A program made the translations under genes and the position numbers. Shown here one piece after another: positions 6,636-15,091 of a stretch of DNA of 42,917 bases (position 1 is the first letter of the stretch; each line of letters starts with the position of its first letter). Below the pieces are notes generated by a model, which saw only the letters and a program-made list of their open reading frames with translations, was not told where the DNA came from and did not search any database. This DNA is from Candidatus Nealsoniibacteriota bacterium (lineage in GTDB: Bacteria; Patescibacteriota; Minisyncoccia; Minisyncoccales; PWPS01), in assembly GCA_003560665.1 (NCBI GenBank), contig PWKK01000029.1, positions 1 through 42,917 on the forward strand, read 5' to 3'.

Positions 6636-7079
6636 ATGAAGATAAAGAACAAGATAATTGAATTTCAAACAAAAGGAATTTTTCATTTCATAGATTTTAC
6701 GGATAAAGTAAAAGAGTTCGGTAAAAGAACGGGAGTAAGAAACGGATTAGTTAATGTACAGATAATGCACACCTCGGCGGGATTAATTTTAAACGAAAAT
6801 GAGCCCCTTTTGCTTGAAGATATCAAGGAAAAATTTGAAAAACATGCTCCGCAGAATAATTCATATAAGCACGATGATTTAACCAAAAGAACGGTTAATG
6901 TTTGTGATAATGAGTGCGTGAACGGGCACTCTCACTGTAATGCAATCTACTTGCAAGCAACAGTTACTTTAAATTTTTTTGGCGGTGAATTACAGCTCGG
7001 TCGTTGGCAAAACGTTATGCTTGTTGAACTTGACAGATCACGTCTAAGAAAAATACAACTTCAGATTATAGGAGAGTAG
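6636..7079 (+). CDS. YjbQ/UPF0047 family protein
   Basis: A 147-residue YjbQ-family protein (UPF0047). Family landmarks are all present: HTSAGLILNENE (about residues 46-57), YKHDD (about 78-82), NGHSHCNAI (about 96-104) and the C-terminal GELQLGRWQNVMLVELD block (about 116-132). Conserved His, Asp and Glu residues form a metal or anion site in solved structures. Some members complement thiamine-phosphate synthase loss weakly, hence the label 'secondary thiamine-phosphate synthase', but the true role is unsettled. The ATG lies in an AT-rich leader without Shine-Dalgarno; another ATG four bases upstream is out of frame. It converges with metG; only a weak TAGC/GCTA stem followed by T7 lies between them. 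Confidence 0.9.
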   Translation: MKIKNKIIEFQTKGIFHFIDFTDKVKEFGKRTGVRNGLVNVQIMHTSAGLILNENEPLLLEDIKEKFEKHAPQNNSYKHDDLTKRTVNVCDNECVNGHSHCNAIYLQATVTLNFFGGELQLGRWQNVMLVELDRSRLRKIQLQIIGE

Positions 7080-7087
7080 CCTTTACG

Positions 7088-8761
7088 CTATTTTTTTAGG
7101 AGAGACAGTTGTTTTTTTACCTCTTCTTCGTCTATTTTTTTATAAAGAGGATTTGTTTTTTTAACTGAAACCTTTTCCGGAGAAGGATAAATCCATTTTA
7201 AATTGTCCGGAGAAGTGTTCATTTGATTACATATTTTCTGTGAAGTTTCAGGGAGGAAGGGAGAAATAAGAACTGCAAGGCACTTGATAACATGTGCGGC
7301 CACTGCCAGGTCTCTTTCTGCTCTTTGAGGATCGCTTTTGACCGTTGACCACGGCTCCTTGTCGTTAATGTAACGATTTCCGTAATCCACTAATTTAAAA
7401 ACAGCTTGCAGACCCTTTCTCAAGTGGCCCTTTTCAATACTTGACGCTACCAATGGGAAAGAATCTTCTGCCAACTTTAAAAAGGAAGACGAACTCTCGT
7501 CCGGGTTTTCCGGAAAAACAACGCCGTCTTTATAGTTTTTTTCAATAAAGGAAAGGGTGCGGTAGACGTAATTTCCAAAGTTTCCAATCAGTTCGCTGTT
7601 TATTTTAGAAGAAAACTCTTCCCACGAAAAATCCGCATCAGAGTTTTCCGAACCGTTAGCTATCAGGTAATATCTAAGGGTTTCAGAATCAAAATCTTCT
7701 AAAAAGTCAGAAAGCCAGATTGCCCAGTTCCTGCTTTTTGAGAACTGTTTTTTTTCCAGAGTAAGGTATTCAGAGGATATTATTTTGTCCGGGAGGTGGA
7801 GGTCTCCGTATCCCAGAAGAATTGCCGGCCAGATTACGGAGTGGAAAGGAATGTTGTCTTTTCCGTGGACATAGTAGTGAATCGCGTCTTTGTTTTTCCA
7901 AAAATCTTCCCAATTTCTTTTTTTTAACAAAGACCACTCTTTACTTGCCGAAAGATATGCGCAGACGGCTTCAAACCAGACATAGATTTTTTTTGACTCG
8001 TATCCTCTGAGAGGAACGGAAATTCCCCACTCGGTATCTCGCGTGATTGAGCGGTCGTGAAGACCCTGATGGAGCAGTTTCTCCGTGAAGTTTCTTGCGT
8101 TTATTCTCCATCCGCTACTCTCTTTAACCATTTTTTTGAGTTTTTTCTCAAAACCACTGAGCCGAAGAAAGAAGTGTTCCGCATCTTTCCAGAGGGGAGA
8201 ACTTTCACATATTTTACACTTGGGGTCGATGATTTTTTTTGTTTCCATTAAGCTTCCGCAACCGTCACACTGGTCTCCTCTAGCGGAAGTGAAGTTGCAA
8301 AGATAGCACTTACCTTCGATATAGCGGTCGGGAAGAAATTTTTTACATTTTTTACAATAAGGAAGGCGTTCTGTTTTTTTATAGATATCATTTTTCTCGT
8401 AAAGCTTTAGAAAAATGTCTTGTACTGTTTCACGGTGAACGTCAGATGTGGTTTTTGTAAAAAAGTCATAGGAAAAATCCATCCCGTCGATAAGGGTTTC
8501 GACAAACTCTCGATGGTATTTTTCGGCGATGACCGAAGGATGGGTTTTTTGTTTTTCCGCCTCGAAAAGAATCGGTGTCCCATGACAATCGCTCCCGGAA
8601 ACAAAGAGCACGGAATCTCCCTTTAAACGGAAATATCTTGCTAAAACATCAGCTCCGATAAGTCCGGCGACATGGCCAAGATGGAGAGAACCGTTAGCGT
8701 ACGGTAAGGCGGCTCCAATCATTATTTTTCTGTTCATAGTTTTTTGTTTTACTTTTACCAT
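7088..8761 (-). CDS. metG: Methionyl-tRNA synthetase
   Basis: A 557-residue class I synthetase that charges tRNA-Met for translation. The HIGH-type motif is ANGSLHLGHV (about residues 20-30). The Zn-binding insert (about 145-205) has four CxxC pairs, the double-knuckle form. The KMSKS loop reads KKQFSKSR, a common MetRS variant. The anticodon-binding helical domain follows with NRYINDKEPW. There is no C-terminal EMAP/Trbp111-like domain, so the enzyme would be the short form. The start may be 8761 or the in-frame ATG at 8737; the second begins MNRKIMIGAALPYANG, closer to usual MetRS N-termini. The gene diverges from the one at 8840. Confidence 0.96.
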   Translation of the reverse strand: MVKVKQKTMNRKIMIGAALPYANGSLHLGHVAGLIGADVLARYFRLKGDSVLFVSGSDCHGTPILFEAEKQKTHPSVIAEKYHREFVETLIDGMDFSYDFFTKTTSDVHRETVQDIFLKLYEKNDIYKKTERLPYCKKCKKFLPDRYIEGKCYLCNFTSARGDQCDGCGSLMETKKIIDPKCKICESSPLWKDAEHFFLRLSGFEKKLKKMVKESSGWRINARNFTEKLLHQGLHDRSITRDTEWGISVPLRGYESKKIYVWFEAVCAYLSASKEWSLLKKRNWEDFWKNKDAIHYYVHGKDNIPFHSVIWPAILLGYGDLHLPDKIISSEYLTLEKKQFSKSRNWAIWLSDFLEDFDSETLRYYLIANGSENSDADFSWEEFSSKINSELIGNFGNYVYRTLSFIEKNYKDGVVFPENPDESSSSFLKLAEDSFPLVASSIEKGHLRKGLQAVFKLVDYGNRYINDKEPWSTVKSDPQRAERDLAVAAHVIKCLAVLISPFLPETSQKICNQMNTSPDNLKWIYPSPEKVSVKKTNPLYKKIDEEEVKKQLSLLKK

Positions 8762-8798
8762 ATTTCTTGGTTTTTTCCAATGTATTTTTTCTATTTTA

Positions 8799-8807
8799 TG
8801 TTATAGT
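8799..8807 (+). promoter_or_regulatory. Extended -10 promoter (TGT-TATAGT)
   Basis: TGT followed by TATAGT, 32 bases before the ATG at 8840, with no recognisable -35. It probably drives the plus-strand run beginning with the TolB-like gene. Confidence 0.5.
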
Positions 8808-8839
8808 TAAAAAATACAAAATTAATAAAATAAGAAAAT

Positions 8840-9625
8840 ATGAAAAAATTAGCGTCAATTTTTGTAATACTCTTTCTTCTTGTTTCTGTGGGGATTATCT
8901 TTTCTTCCCTACGGGAAATAACGGAGATGGAAAAAACGACTGAATACGTGCAAAAAGGAGAGGCGATAAGAGTTTTAGAAGGAGAAGATGTTTTCTTTGA
9001 GTATTCGATAGAGGAGTTTAGAGAGTGGGCAAAAGAAAATTGGGACGACATCTTCGAAACGCCCCCTTCATTTGGAGAAGTAAGAAAAGTAGATCCTGAA
9101 AACTTTTACCGGTTTGATGATAACGCTGCAATTTCTCCTCATTCTAACTTTTTGGCACTTTCTGTTAACGATTACGCCGTAGCAACCAGTATTTCCTTTA
9201 TTATAGTAATTGATCTCAACAGTGAGGAAGTGAGTTTGGTTGGTAAAGAAAATATGGGGGGAGTGCAAAGCTTGCACTGGTCTCCCGATGAAAATTATAT
9301 CGCTTACATTCTCGATACCGCCAGAGCACAAGGGGATTATCTTTCGGTTGACAATAGAGAGAACATGAAAAAAGAATTTACGCTTTCAGGAGAAGATATC
9401 TCTAACGCTCTCACCGAGAATGGTGATGGGGAAGACGGCGCATCACATCTTCATTTTATTCCGCTTTTCAGGGAGGTTGAGTGGAGAGAGGAACTTAACA
9501 GATTAAAATTTATAACCAACGGCTATACTGAAGGTTGTGATGGTGTAAGATGGAGCATTGATCCTCAGGGGAGGGACTTAAAGATGGAGGAAAAAATCAA
9601 AAAAAATACAGAAGAAAAACAATAA
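8840..9625 (+). CDS. Membrane-anchored protein with TolB-like beta-propeller blades
   Basis: A 261-residue protein with an N-terminal signal anchor (residues about 5-24). Two WD40/TolB-like blade cores are visible: SPHSNFLALSVND...FIIVIDLNSEEVSLV (about 100-135) and LHWSPDENYIAYIL (about 146-159). A third strand set, EELNRLKFITNGY, may close a partial propeller. The C-terminus is a Lys/Glu-rich tail. No catalytic motif is seen; a role as envelope binding protein is inference. The GNAT gene begins two bases after its stop, so the two are co-transcribed. Confidence 0.65.
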   Translation: MKKLASIFVILFLLVSVGIIFSSLREITEMEKTTEYVQKGEAIRVLEGEDVFFEYSIEEFREWAKENWDDIFETPPSFGEVRKVDPENFYRFDDNAAISPHSNFLALSVNDYAVATSISFIIVIDLNSEEVSLVGKENMGGVQSLHWSPDENYIAYILDTARAQGDYLSVDNRENMKKEFTLSGEDISNALTENGDGEDGASHLHFIPLFREVEWREELNRLKFITNGYTEGCDGVRWSIDPQGRDLKMEEKIKKNTEEKQ

Positions 9626-9627
9626 AT

Positions 9628-10158
9628 ATGGAAGGCAAAGAAATTAGAATTAAAAAGTTTTCCACGCAAGACAAAAAAAGGGTAAAAGCTTTCTTGGATT
9701 TTAACCATTACGTGACAGAAGAGGAGCTGATGCTTGCGGAAAACAGAAGAAGAACGCCAAAAGAAGAGGAAAGGCGCTTGGAAAGAATATTGAAAGCGAC
9801 TAACAGAAAAGAAGAAGCTCTTTTGTTTGTTGAAGATGAAGAGAAAATTGTCGGAACAGTAAAAGTTAGTTTACGCACTGGCGCAAGAAGTCACGTGGCG
9901 GAAGTAAGTAGTCTTATAATCCGAAAAGATTATCGAAGAATGGGTTTGGGGAAAAGGTTGATGACCGAGGTAATCGCCACGGCGAAAAAAGAACTGAAAA
10001 GAAAACCAAAGATTCTTCGGTTAAGTGTTTTTGCAGTGAATGAACCGGCGATAAAACTTTACACCAAGTTCGGCTTTAATGCTGTAGCCAGCATCCCCAA
10101 ACAACTCCAGTACAAGAAAAAAATGGTAGACGAAACGATAATGATAAAGATAATTTAA
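9628..10158 (+). CDS. GNAT-family N-acetyltransferase
   Basis: A 176-residue acetyltransferase of the GNAT fold, using acetyl-CoA. The acetyl-CoA binding motif A reads VSSLIIRKDYRRMGLGKRLM (about residues 93-112; R-x-x-G-x-G/A loop), and motif B reads LRLSVFAVNEPAIKLYTKFGF (about 132-152). An N-terminal helix region rich in Glu and Arg fits the variable substrate side. The substrate (protein N-terminus, small amine or antibiotic) cannot be inferred. It starts right after the TolB-like gene stop and is followed after 29 bases by the HAD gene. Confidence 0.88.
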   Translation: MEGKEIRIKKFSTQDKKRVKAFLDFNHYVTEEELMLAENRRRTPKEEERRLERILKATNRKEEALLFVEDEEKIVGTVKVSLRTGARSHVAEVSSLIIRKDYRRMGLGKRLMTEVIATAKKELKRKPKILRLSVFAVNEPAIKLYTKFGFNAVASIPKQLQYKKKMVDETIMIKII

Positions 10159-10187
10159 AATTTGCTTTAAAATTTCTTTAAGATATA

Positions 10188-10805
10188 ATGGACGAAGAAA
10201 TAAAAACGTATTGCTTTGATTTTGACGGTACAATCGCCGATACCATTCCACTGATTATCAAAACATTGGATTCTCTTTTAAAGAAAAGTGGGGAAGAAGA
10301 GATAAGCGATACTTTTTTAAGGAAAATAAGGGACGAGGGGGTAGAAGAAGTTTTTCGTGAAATAAAAGTTCCGCTTTACAAGTTGTTTTTTTTATACATA
10401 AAAATAAAAAAAGAAATGAATAGCGGGGTGGTTGATGTTGCTGTTAATCCGGAAATAAAAGAAGTATTGAGGGAGTTAAAGAGCAGGGGAATTGTGCTCG
10501 GTATTTTAACTTCAAATTCTGAAAAGAATGTGCTAGACTTTCTCAAGCGTAATGATTTAAATTTTTTTGACTTTGTAATAACTTCAGGGGTACTGGGGAA
10601 AGAGAGATCAATTAAAAAACTAAAAAGAAAAGGAGGGATTTTTGTCTATATCGGCGATGAAACGAGGGATATAAAAGCAGGCAAAAGGGCAAGAGTAAAG
10701 ACGGTTGCCGTCCCGTGGGGACTTAGCTCAAAAAGAGCACTGCTTAAATCAAGACCGGATGTTTTAATTGAAAAACCAGGCGACATTTTGGAAATCTCCT
10801 TTTAG
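10188..10805 (+). CDS. HAD hydrolase, phosphoglycolate-phosphatase-like
   Basis: A 205-residue HAD phosphatase of the Gph/PGMB class. Motif I is DFDGTIAD (about residues 10-17). A helical cap occupies about 18-80. Motif II is LGILTSNSEKN (about 103-113), motif III a Lys in the GKERSIKKLK stretch (about 140-149), and motif IV YIGDETRDIKAG (about 154-165). Likely substrates are small phosphoesters such as phosphoglycolate or a sugar phosphate. A TATAAT overlaps its ATG, so it is more probably read through from the GNAT gene than transcribed from there. It precedes the glycogen genes by 26 bases. Confidence 0.87.
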   Translation: MDEEIKTYCFDFDGTIADTIPLIIKTLDSLLKKSGEEEISDTFLRKIRDEGVEEVFREIKVPLYKLFFLYIKIKKEMNSGVVDVAVNPEIKEVLRELKSRGIVLGILTSNSEKNVLDFLKRNDLNFFDFVITSGVLGKERSIKKLKRKGGIFVYIGDETRDIKAGKRARVKTVAVPWGLSSKRALLKSRPDVLIEKPGDILEISF

Positions 10806-10831
10806 ATTTTTTTCTTTTCGTAATATATATT

Positions 10832-12040
10832 ATGAATAAAAAGGTGCTAATGTTCGGTTGGGAATTTCCGCCCCATAACAGCGGGGGACTTGGAGTCGCT
10901 TGCTACGGACTTTCAAAGGCAATATCCAAGACTGGAACGAAGATAATCTTTGTTCTCCCGAAAAAATTAAAAGGCATCAAGAGCAGTTTTTTGAAAATAG
11001 TTAGCCCGGGGACAACATACAAAACCTCTTATTATTTTAATTCGTCTATTTATCCTTACGCAACATCATCAACATCACAAAAAGCGACATCAGACTTTTT
11101 TAAATTTGCAGACATTAAGGGAAACAGCTTAGTTGAAGAAGTTTTACGTTACGCCTCTTTTGGAGGAGAAGTGGCAAAAAAAGAAAAGTTTGATGTTATT
11201 CATGCACATGACTGGCTTTCTTTTGGAGCCGGGTTACAGGCAAAAAAAGAAAGCGGAAAGCCACTTGTCGCCCACGTGCACGCAACTGAATTTGATCGGG
11301 GAGGGGGAACGGGTATCAACCCCTTTGTTTATCGACTAGAGAGAAAAGGAATGGAGGGTGCAGATAAGGTGATTGCGGTCAGTAATTTTACTAAAGAATT
11401 AATCGTGAAGCACTACGGAATCTCTCCGGAAAAAGTTGAGGTAGTGCATAACGGAATTGATTTTACAGAAAAAGAAGAACTTTCGGAAAATATTCACAAA
11501 GTAAAAGAGGCGGGAAAGAAAATTGTTTTGTTTGTTGGTCGTCTTACTCTTCAAAAAGGACCTGATTACTTTATTAAGGCGGCAAAAAGAATTTGTGATT
11601 TTTCAGAAGATATCTATTTCGTTATTTCTGGGTCGGGTGACATGGAGTACCAACTGATAGAAGAAGTTGCTAGAATGGGTATCTCCGATAAAGTTCTTTT
11701 CACAGGGTTTTTAAGAGAGAAGGGGTTAAGTGAAATTTACCGCACAGCAGACTTGTTTGTGATGCCGTCGGTTTCGGAACCTTTTGGAATAACTCCACTT
11801 GAGTCATTAATAAATGGCACGCCTGTTCTTATATCAAACCAGTCAGGGGTTTCGGAGGTTATAACCCATGCCTTAAAAGTTGACTTCTGGGATGTTGACG
11901 ATATGGCCGGAAAAATTTTGGCGACACTAAATTACGGTTCACTTTCTGATTGTCTTGTTGAAAATGGAAGGAAGGAAGCGGAAAAACTGACGTGGGACAG
12001 TGCGGCGGAAAAATGCATTAGTATATATAATAACGTATAG
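10832..12040 (+). CDS. GT4/GT5-type glycosyltransferase, glycogen-synthase-like
   Basis: A 402-residue retaining glycosyltransferase with two Rossmann domains (GT-B fold). The N-terminus FGWEFPPHNSGGLGVACYGLSKA (about residues 8-30) carries the glycine loop of GT4/GT5 enzymes, and HAHDWLSFGAG (about 122-132) is the acceptor-side block. The donor domain starts at KKIVLFVGRLTLQKG, and the E-x7-E signature is SEPFGITPLES (about 315-325). As first gene of a four-gene glycogen block it may elongate or prime alpha-glucan. Its donor (ADP- or UDP-glucose) is not shown, and a different acceptor is possible. A TAATAT box ends five bases before the ATG, suggesting a leaderless start here. Confidence 0.85.
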   Translation: MNKKVLMFGWEFPPHNSGGLGVACYGLSKAISKTGTKIIFVLPKKLKGIKSSFLKIVSPGTTYKTSYYFNSSIYPYATSSTSQKATSDFFKFADIKGNSLVEEVLRYASFGGEVAKKEKFDVIHAHDWLSFGAGLQAKKESGKPLVAHVHATEFDRGGGTGINPFVYRLERKGMEGADKVIAVSNFTKELIVKHYGISPEKVEVVHNGIDFTEKEELSENIHKVKEAGKKIVLFVGRLTLQKGPDYFIKAAKRICDFSEDIYFVISGSGDMEYQLIEEVARMGISDKVLFTGFLREKGLSEIYRTADLFVMPSVSEPFGITPLESLINGTPVLISNQSGVSEVITHALKVDFWDVDDMAGKILATLNYGSLSDCLVENGRKEAEKLTWDSAAEKCISIYNNV

Positions 12041-12060
12041 AATTAAATTCTATCTAATCT

Positions 12061-13281
12061 ATGCCATCAGTCTGTTTTTACTTCCAAGTTCATCAACCGT
12101 ACAGAATAAAGAAATATACCTTTTTTGATATAGGAAAAGACTCTTCATACTTTGAAGGAGAAGGAGAGAACAACCTAAACAATCGCTTTGTAATGGAGAA
12201 GGTTGCGAGAAAGTGTTATCTTCCAACCAATAAAATGCTTTTTAATCTTCTTAAAAAGCATCCCGAACTACGTTTTACATTTTCTTTTTCGGGAACAGTT
12301 TTGGAGCAGATGGAGAGATATACTCCGAAGGTGCTAGATTCTTTTCGAGACCTTGTGAGTACCGGAAGAGTGGAAGTTCTTGCAGAAACATATTATCACT
12401 CGCTTTCTTTTTTGTATTCAAAAGAAGAGTTTAGAAAGCAAGTTTCAATGAGTAGGGAAAAAATAAAAGAGTTGTTTGCGGTAGAACCGAGAGTGTTTCG
12501 TTGTACAGAGCTTGCTTACAGCAACGAAATTGCCAAAGAGGCCGAAGAGATGGGTTTTGAAGGTATTCTGGGAGAAGGAGTGGATCACATTTTAGGGTGG
12601 AGAAATCCGAATTTTCTTTATAAGCCGAAAGGGTCAAGTATTGGTCTTTTTTTAAAAAACTACCGTCTTTCCGACGATATTGCGTTTCGTTTTTCCGAAA
12701 GAAGTTGGAAAGAACACCCTTTGACTGCCGAAAAGTTTGCTCGCTGGGTGTCCGATGTTAACGGAAACGGAGAGATAATAAATCTTTTTATGGATTACGA
12801 AACATTCGGAGAACACCAGTGGGAAGAAACAGGTATCTTTAACTTTTTAGAAGTGCTTCCCGAAAAAATATTGGAAAATCAAGATAATAATTTTTCTACT
12901 CTTTCAGAGAGCATTGATCGTTATCAGACAAGAGACGAGGTAGATGTTCCTTATATCACTTCTTGGGCAGACACCGAACGTGACCTTTCAGCGTGGGTGG
13001 GAAATGACATGCAGAAAGACGCATTAAAGAAACTCTACGATTTAGAGAGAGATGTTGTTTCCGTGGGTGATGAAGAGATGATTGATTGTTGGAGGAAATT
13101 TCAAACGTCGGATCAAGTTTATTATATGAGTACTAAGGGAATGGGAGACGGAACGGTTCACAATTATTTTAATCCTTATGGTTCTCATTACGATGCTTTT
13201 ATCTATTTTACAAATGCACTCAGTGATTTTAAGCTAAAATTAGAAGAGAAAAAAACAAACAAGGATTTTAGTAAATCATAA
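12061..13281 (+). CDS. GH57 alpha-amylase-like glycoside hydrolase
   Basis: A 406-residue retaining glycosidase of family GH57, acting on alpha-glucan. The five family motifs can be traced: HQPYR (residues 11-15), SFSGT (75-79), RCTELAYS (147-154) with nucleophile Glu150, MDYETFGEH (244-252) with acid/base Asp245, and TSWADTERDLSAW (300-312). The length fits the short archaeal-type amylases; GH57 branching enzymes are usually longer, but that activity is not excluded. No signal peptide, so it acts in the cytoplasm on stored glycogen. It lies 20 bases after the GT4 gene and 11 bases before the GT3 gene; both gaps contain AATTCTAT before the ATG and no Shine-Dalgarno. Confidence 0.9.
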   Translation: MPSVCFYFQVHQPYRIKKYTFFDIGKDSSYFEGEGENNLNNRFVMEKVARKCYLPTNKMLFNLLKKHPELRFTFSFSGTVLEQMERYTPKVLDSFRDLVSTGRVEVLAETYYHSLSFLYSKEEFRKQVSMSREKIKELFAVEPRVFRCTELAYSNEIAKEAEEMGFEGILGEGVDHILGWRNPNFLYKPKGSSIGLFLKNYRLSDDIAFRFSERSWKEHPLTAEKFARWVSDVNGNGEIINLFMDYETFGEHQWEETGIFNFLEVLPEKILENQDNNFSTLSESIDRYQTRDEVDVPYITSWADTERDLSAWVGNDMQKDALKKLYDLERDVVSVGDEEMIDCWRKFQTSDQVYYMSTKGMGDGTVHNYFNPYGSHYDAFIYFTNALSDFKLKLEEKKTNKDFSKS

Positions 13282-13292
13282 TTTAATTCTAT

Positions 13293-15089
13293 ATGGAAAT
13301 TCCAAAGGAGAACAATCCACAGTGTGACAAGTTATTCGAGGTTTCTTTTGAGGCCTGTAACCGGGTGGGTGGGATTTACCGTGTTCTGGAGTCAAAAGCC
13401 GACAAAATGATACACCACTACGGTGACAAGTATTTTCTCATCGGTCCCTATTACCGAGACAAAGCACGTGGGGAGTTCAAGGAAGAAGCAGCTCCTCCAA
13501 AAATGAGAAAAGTTTTTTATAACTTGCAAAATGAAGGGATAAGGTGTCACTACGGGAAGTGGCTTATAAAAGGAAAGCCGACCGCGATTCTCATCGATTT
13601 TAGTGATTTTTTCTATAAGGCAGATGAAATCAAGAAAGAGATGTGGGATGAATTCGGTGTTGATTCACTAGATACTGGTTACGACTTTAACGAACCTGTT
13701 GTTTGGTCCTATGCAGCCGGGAGACTCATTAGAGAGCTTGATTCTGAATACAAGGAAGAAAAAACAGTGGCACATTTTCACGAGTGGCTTTCAGGGGCGG
13801 GTTTACTGTATTTGAAATCCAAAAAGGCGGGAGTAAGAACAGTATTTACAACCCATGCGACAACTTTAGGCAGAACCCTTGCTTTCCATAGTATTAATTT
13901 TTACAACCTGCTCGATAAATTAGATCCTGAAGAAGAAGTACGTAAGTACGGCGTTCTTGCAAAGCACTCAATAGAAAAAGCATCGGCGAAAGCGTGTGAT
14001 GTTTTTACAACGGTAAGTGAAATTACGGGGATGGAAGCGGAAAAGTTTTTGGAAAGAAAACCGGATGTTTATCTCCCCAACGGATTAGATATAGAAAAAT
14101 TTTTGAGCTTTGAAGATATTGTTGTAAAACACCGTCTGCAAAGAAAAAGATTAAGAGAGTTTGTTGCTTCATACTTTTTCCCTTATTACAAGTTTGATTT
14201 AGAAGAGACACTTTTTTACTTTATTATTGGAAGAAATGAGCTGCGGGCAAAGGGAATTGATGTTTTTATTAATTCTCTCGGTAAGCTAAACCGTAAGATG
14301 AAAGAGGAAGATAGCAACCGTACAATTGTTGCGTTTTTATTTATCCCGGCGGATGTAAGAGGAATCAATCCATCTCTTCTAGAAAATGTTGAATATTTTC
14401 GCGATTTTCAGGACTCTGTAGAAGGAACTCTTCCTGAAATAGAGGAAAGAATTTTTTACAATATTCTACGTGAGAAAAAACTAACAAAGGAAAGTCTTAT
14501 TAGCGAAGACTACCTGTTGGATATCGAAAAAAAACTACACCGTATGAAGAGGGGCGGAGAAAACCCTTCTCTCTCCACACATCACCTAAACTCTCTTCAT
14601 GACGAGATAATCAACCATCTAAAAGAAGCTGGTCTTTCAAACAGAGAAGATGACAGAGTAAAAGTAATTTACTACCCGGTCTATTTAACAGGACACGACG
14701 GTCTTTCCAATCTTAGTTATGAAGAAGCACTTGAGGCTTGTCATATGGGTGTTTTTCCAAGTTTTTACGAACCGTGGGGCTATACTCCCCTTGAGGCTGC
14801 TGCTTTGGGAGTTTCCTCGGTTACGACAGACTTGGCCGGTTTTGGCCGGTTTTGTACGGGCCTCAAGGCAAAGAAAGAAAGACCTGGAATTTATGTGCTG
14901 GAAAGAGAAAAACACAGTGATGAAGATGTCGCTGAGGATCTGTACTCCTTTTTGCACAAGTTTACGAAAACATCGAGAAGAGAACGAGTTGAGAATAAAA
15001 TCGAGGCAAGAAAAATTGCGGCAAAAGCGGACTGGAGAATTTTTGTTCATAACTATATAGAAGCACACAATAAGGCACTGGACTCATAA
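13293..15089 (+). CDS. Glycogen synthase, GT3 (eukaryote-like) family
   Basis: A 598-residue glycogen synthase resembling the GT3 family of fungi and animals, rather than bacterial GlgA (GT5). Landmarks: FEVSFEACNRVGGIYRVLESKA near the N-terminus (about residues 15-36), LIGPYY (about 50-55), HFHEWLSGAG (about 162-171), TTHATTLGR, and the C-terminal FPSFYEPWGYTPLEAA followed by TTDLAGFGRF (about 488-520). GT3 enzymes typically use UDP-glucose and extend a primer. Known bacterial members occur in scattered phyla such as Bacteroidetes. It is sandwiched in the operon between the GH57 and the debranching enzyme, which starts two bases after its stop. Allosteric Arg clusters of the eukaryotic enzymes cannot be judged by eye. 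Confidence 0.9.
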   Translation: MEIPKENNPQCDKLFEVSFEACNRVGGIYRVLESKADKMIHHYGDKYFLIGPYYRDKARGEFKEEAAPPKMRKVFYNLQNEGIRCHYGKWLIKGKPTAILIDFSDFFYKADEIKKEMWDEFGVDSLDTGYDFNEPVVWSYAAGRLIRELDSEYKEEKTVAHFHEWLSGAGLLYLKSKKAGVRTVFTTHATTLGRTLAFHSINFYNLLDKLDPEEEVRKYGVLAKHSIEKASAKACDVFTTVSEITGMEAEKFLERKPDVYLPNGLDIEKFLSFEDIVVKHRLQRKRLREFVASYFFPYYKFDLEETLFYFIIGRNELRAKGIDVFINSLGKLNRKMKEEDSNRTIVAFLFIPADVRGINPSLLENVEYFRDFQDSVEGTLPEIEERIFYNILREKKLTKESLISEDYLLDIEKKLHRMKRGGENPSLSTHHLNSLHDEIINHLKEAGLSNREDDRVKVIYYPVYLTGHDGLSNLSYEEALEACHMGVFPSFYEPWGYTPLEAAALGVSSVTTDLAGFGRFCTGLKAKKERPGIYVLEREKHSDEDVAEDLYSFLHKFTKTSRRERVENKIEARKIAAKADWRIFVHNYIEAHNKALDS

Positions 15090-15091
15090 TT

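Noticed and set aside
10184-10189. TATAAT at the HAD gene start as a promoter
   Set aside because: It overlaps the ATG and there is no later start before the catalytic motif, so it cannot serve this gene; expression by read-through from the GNAT gene is simpler.
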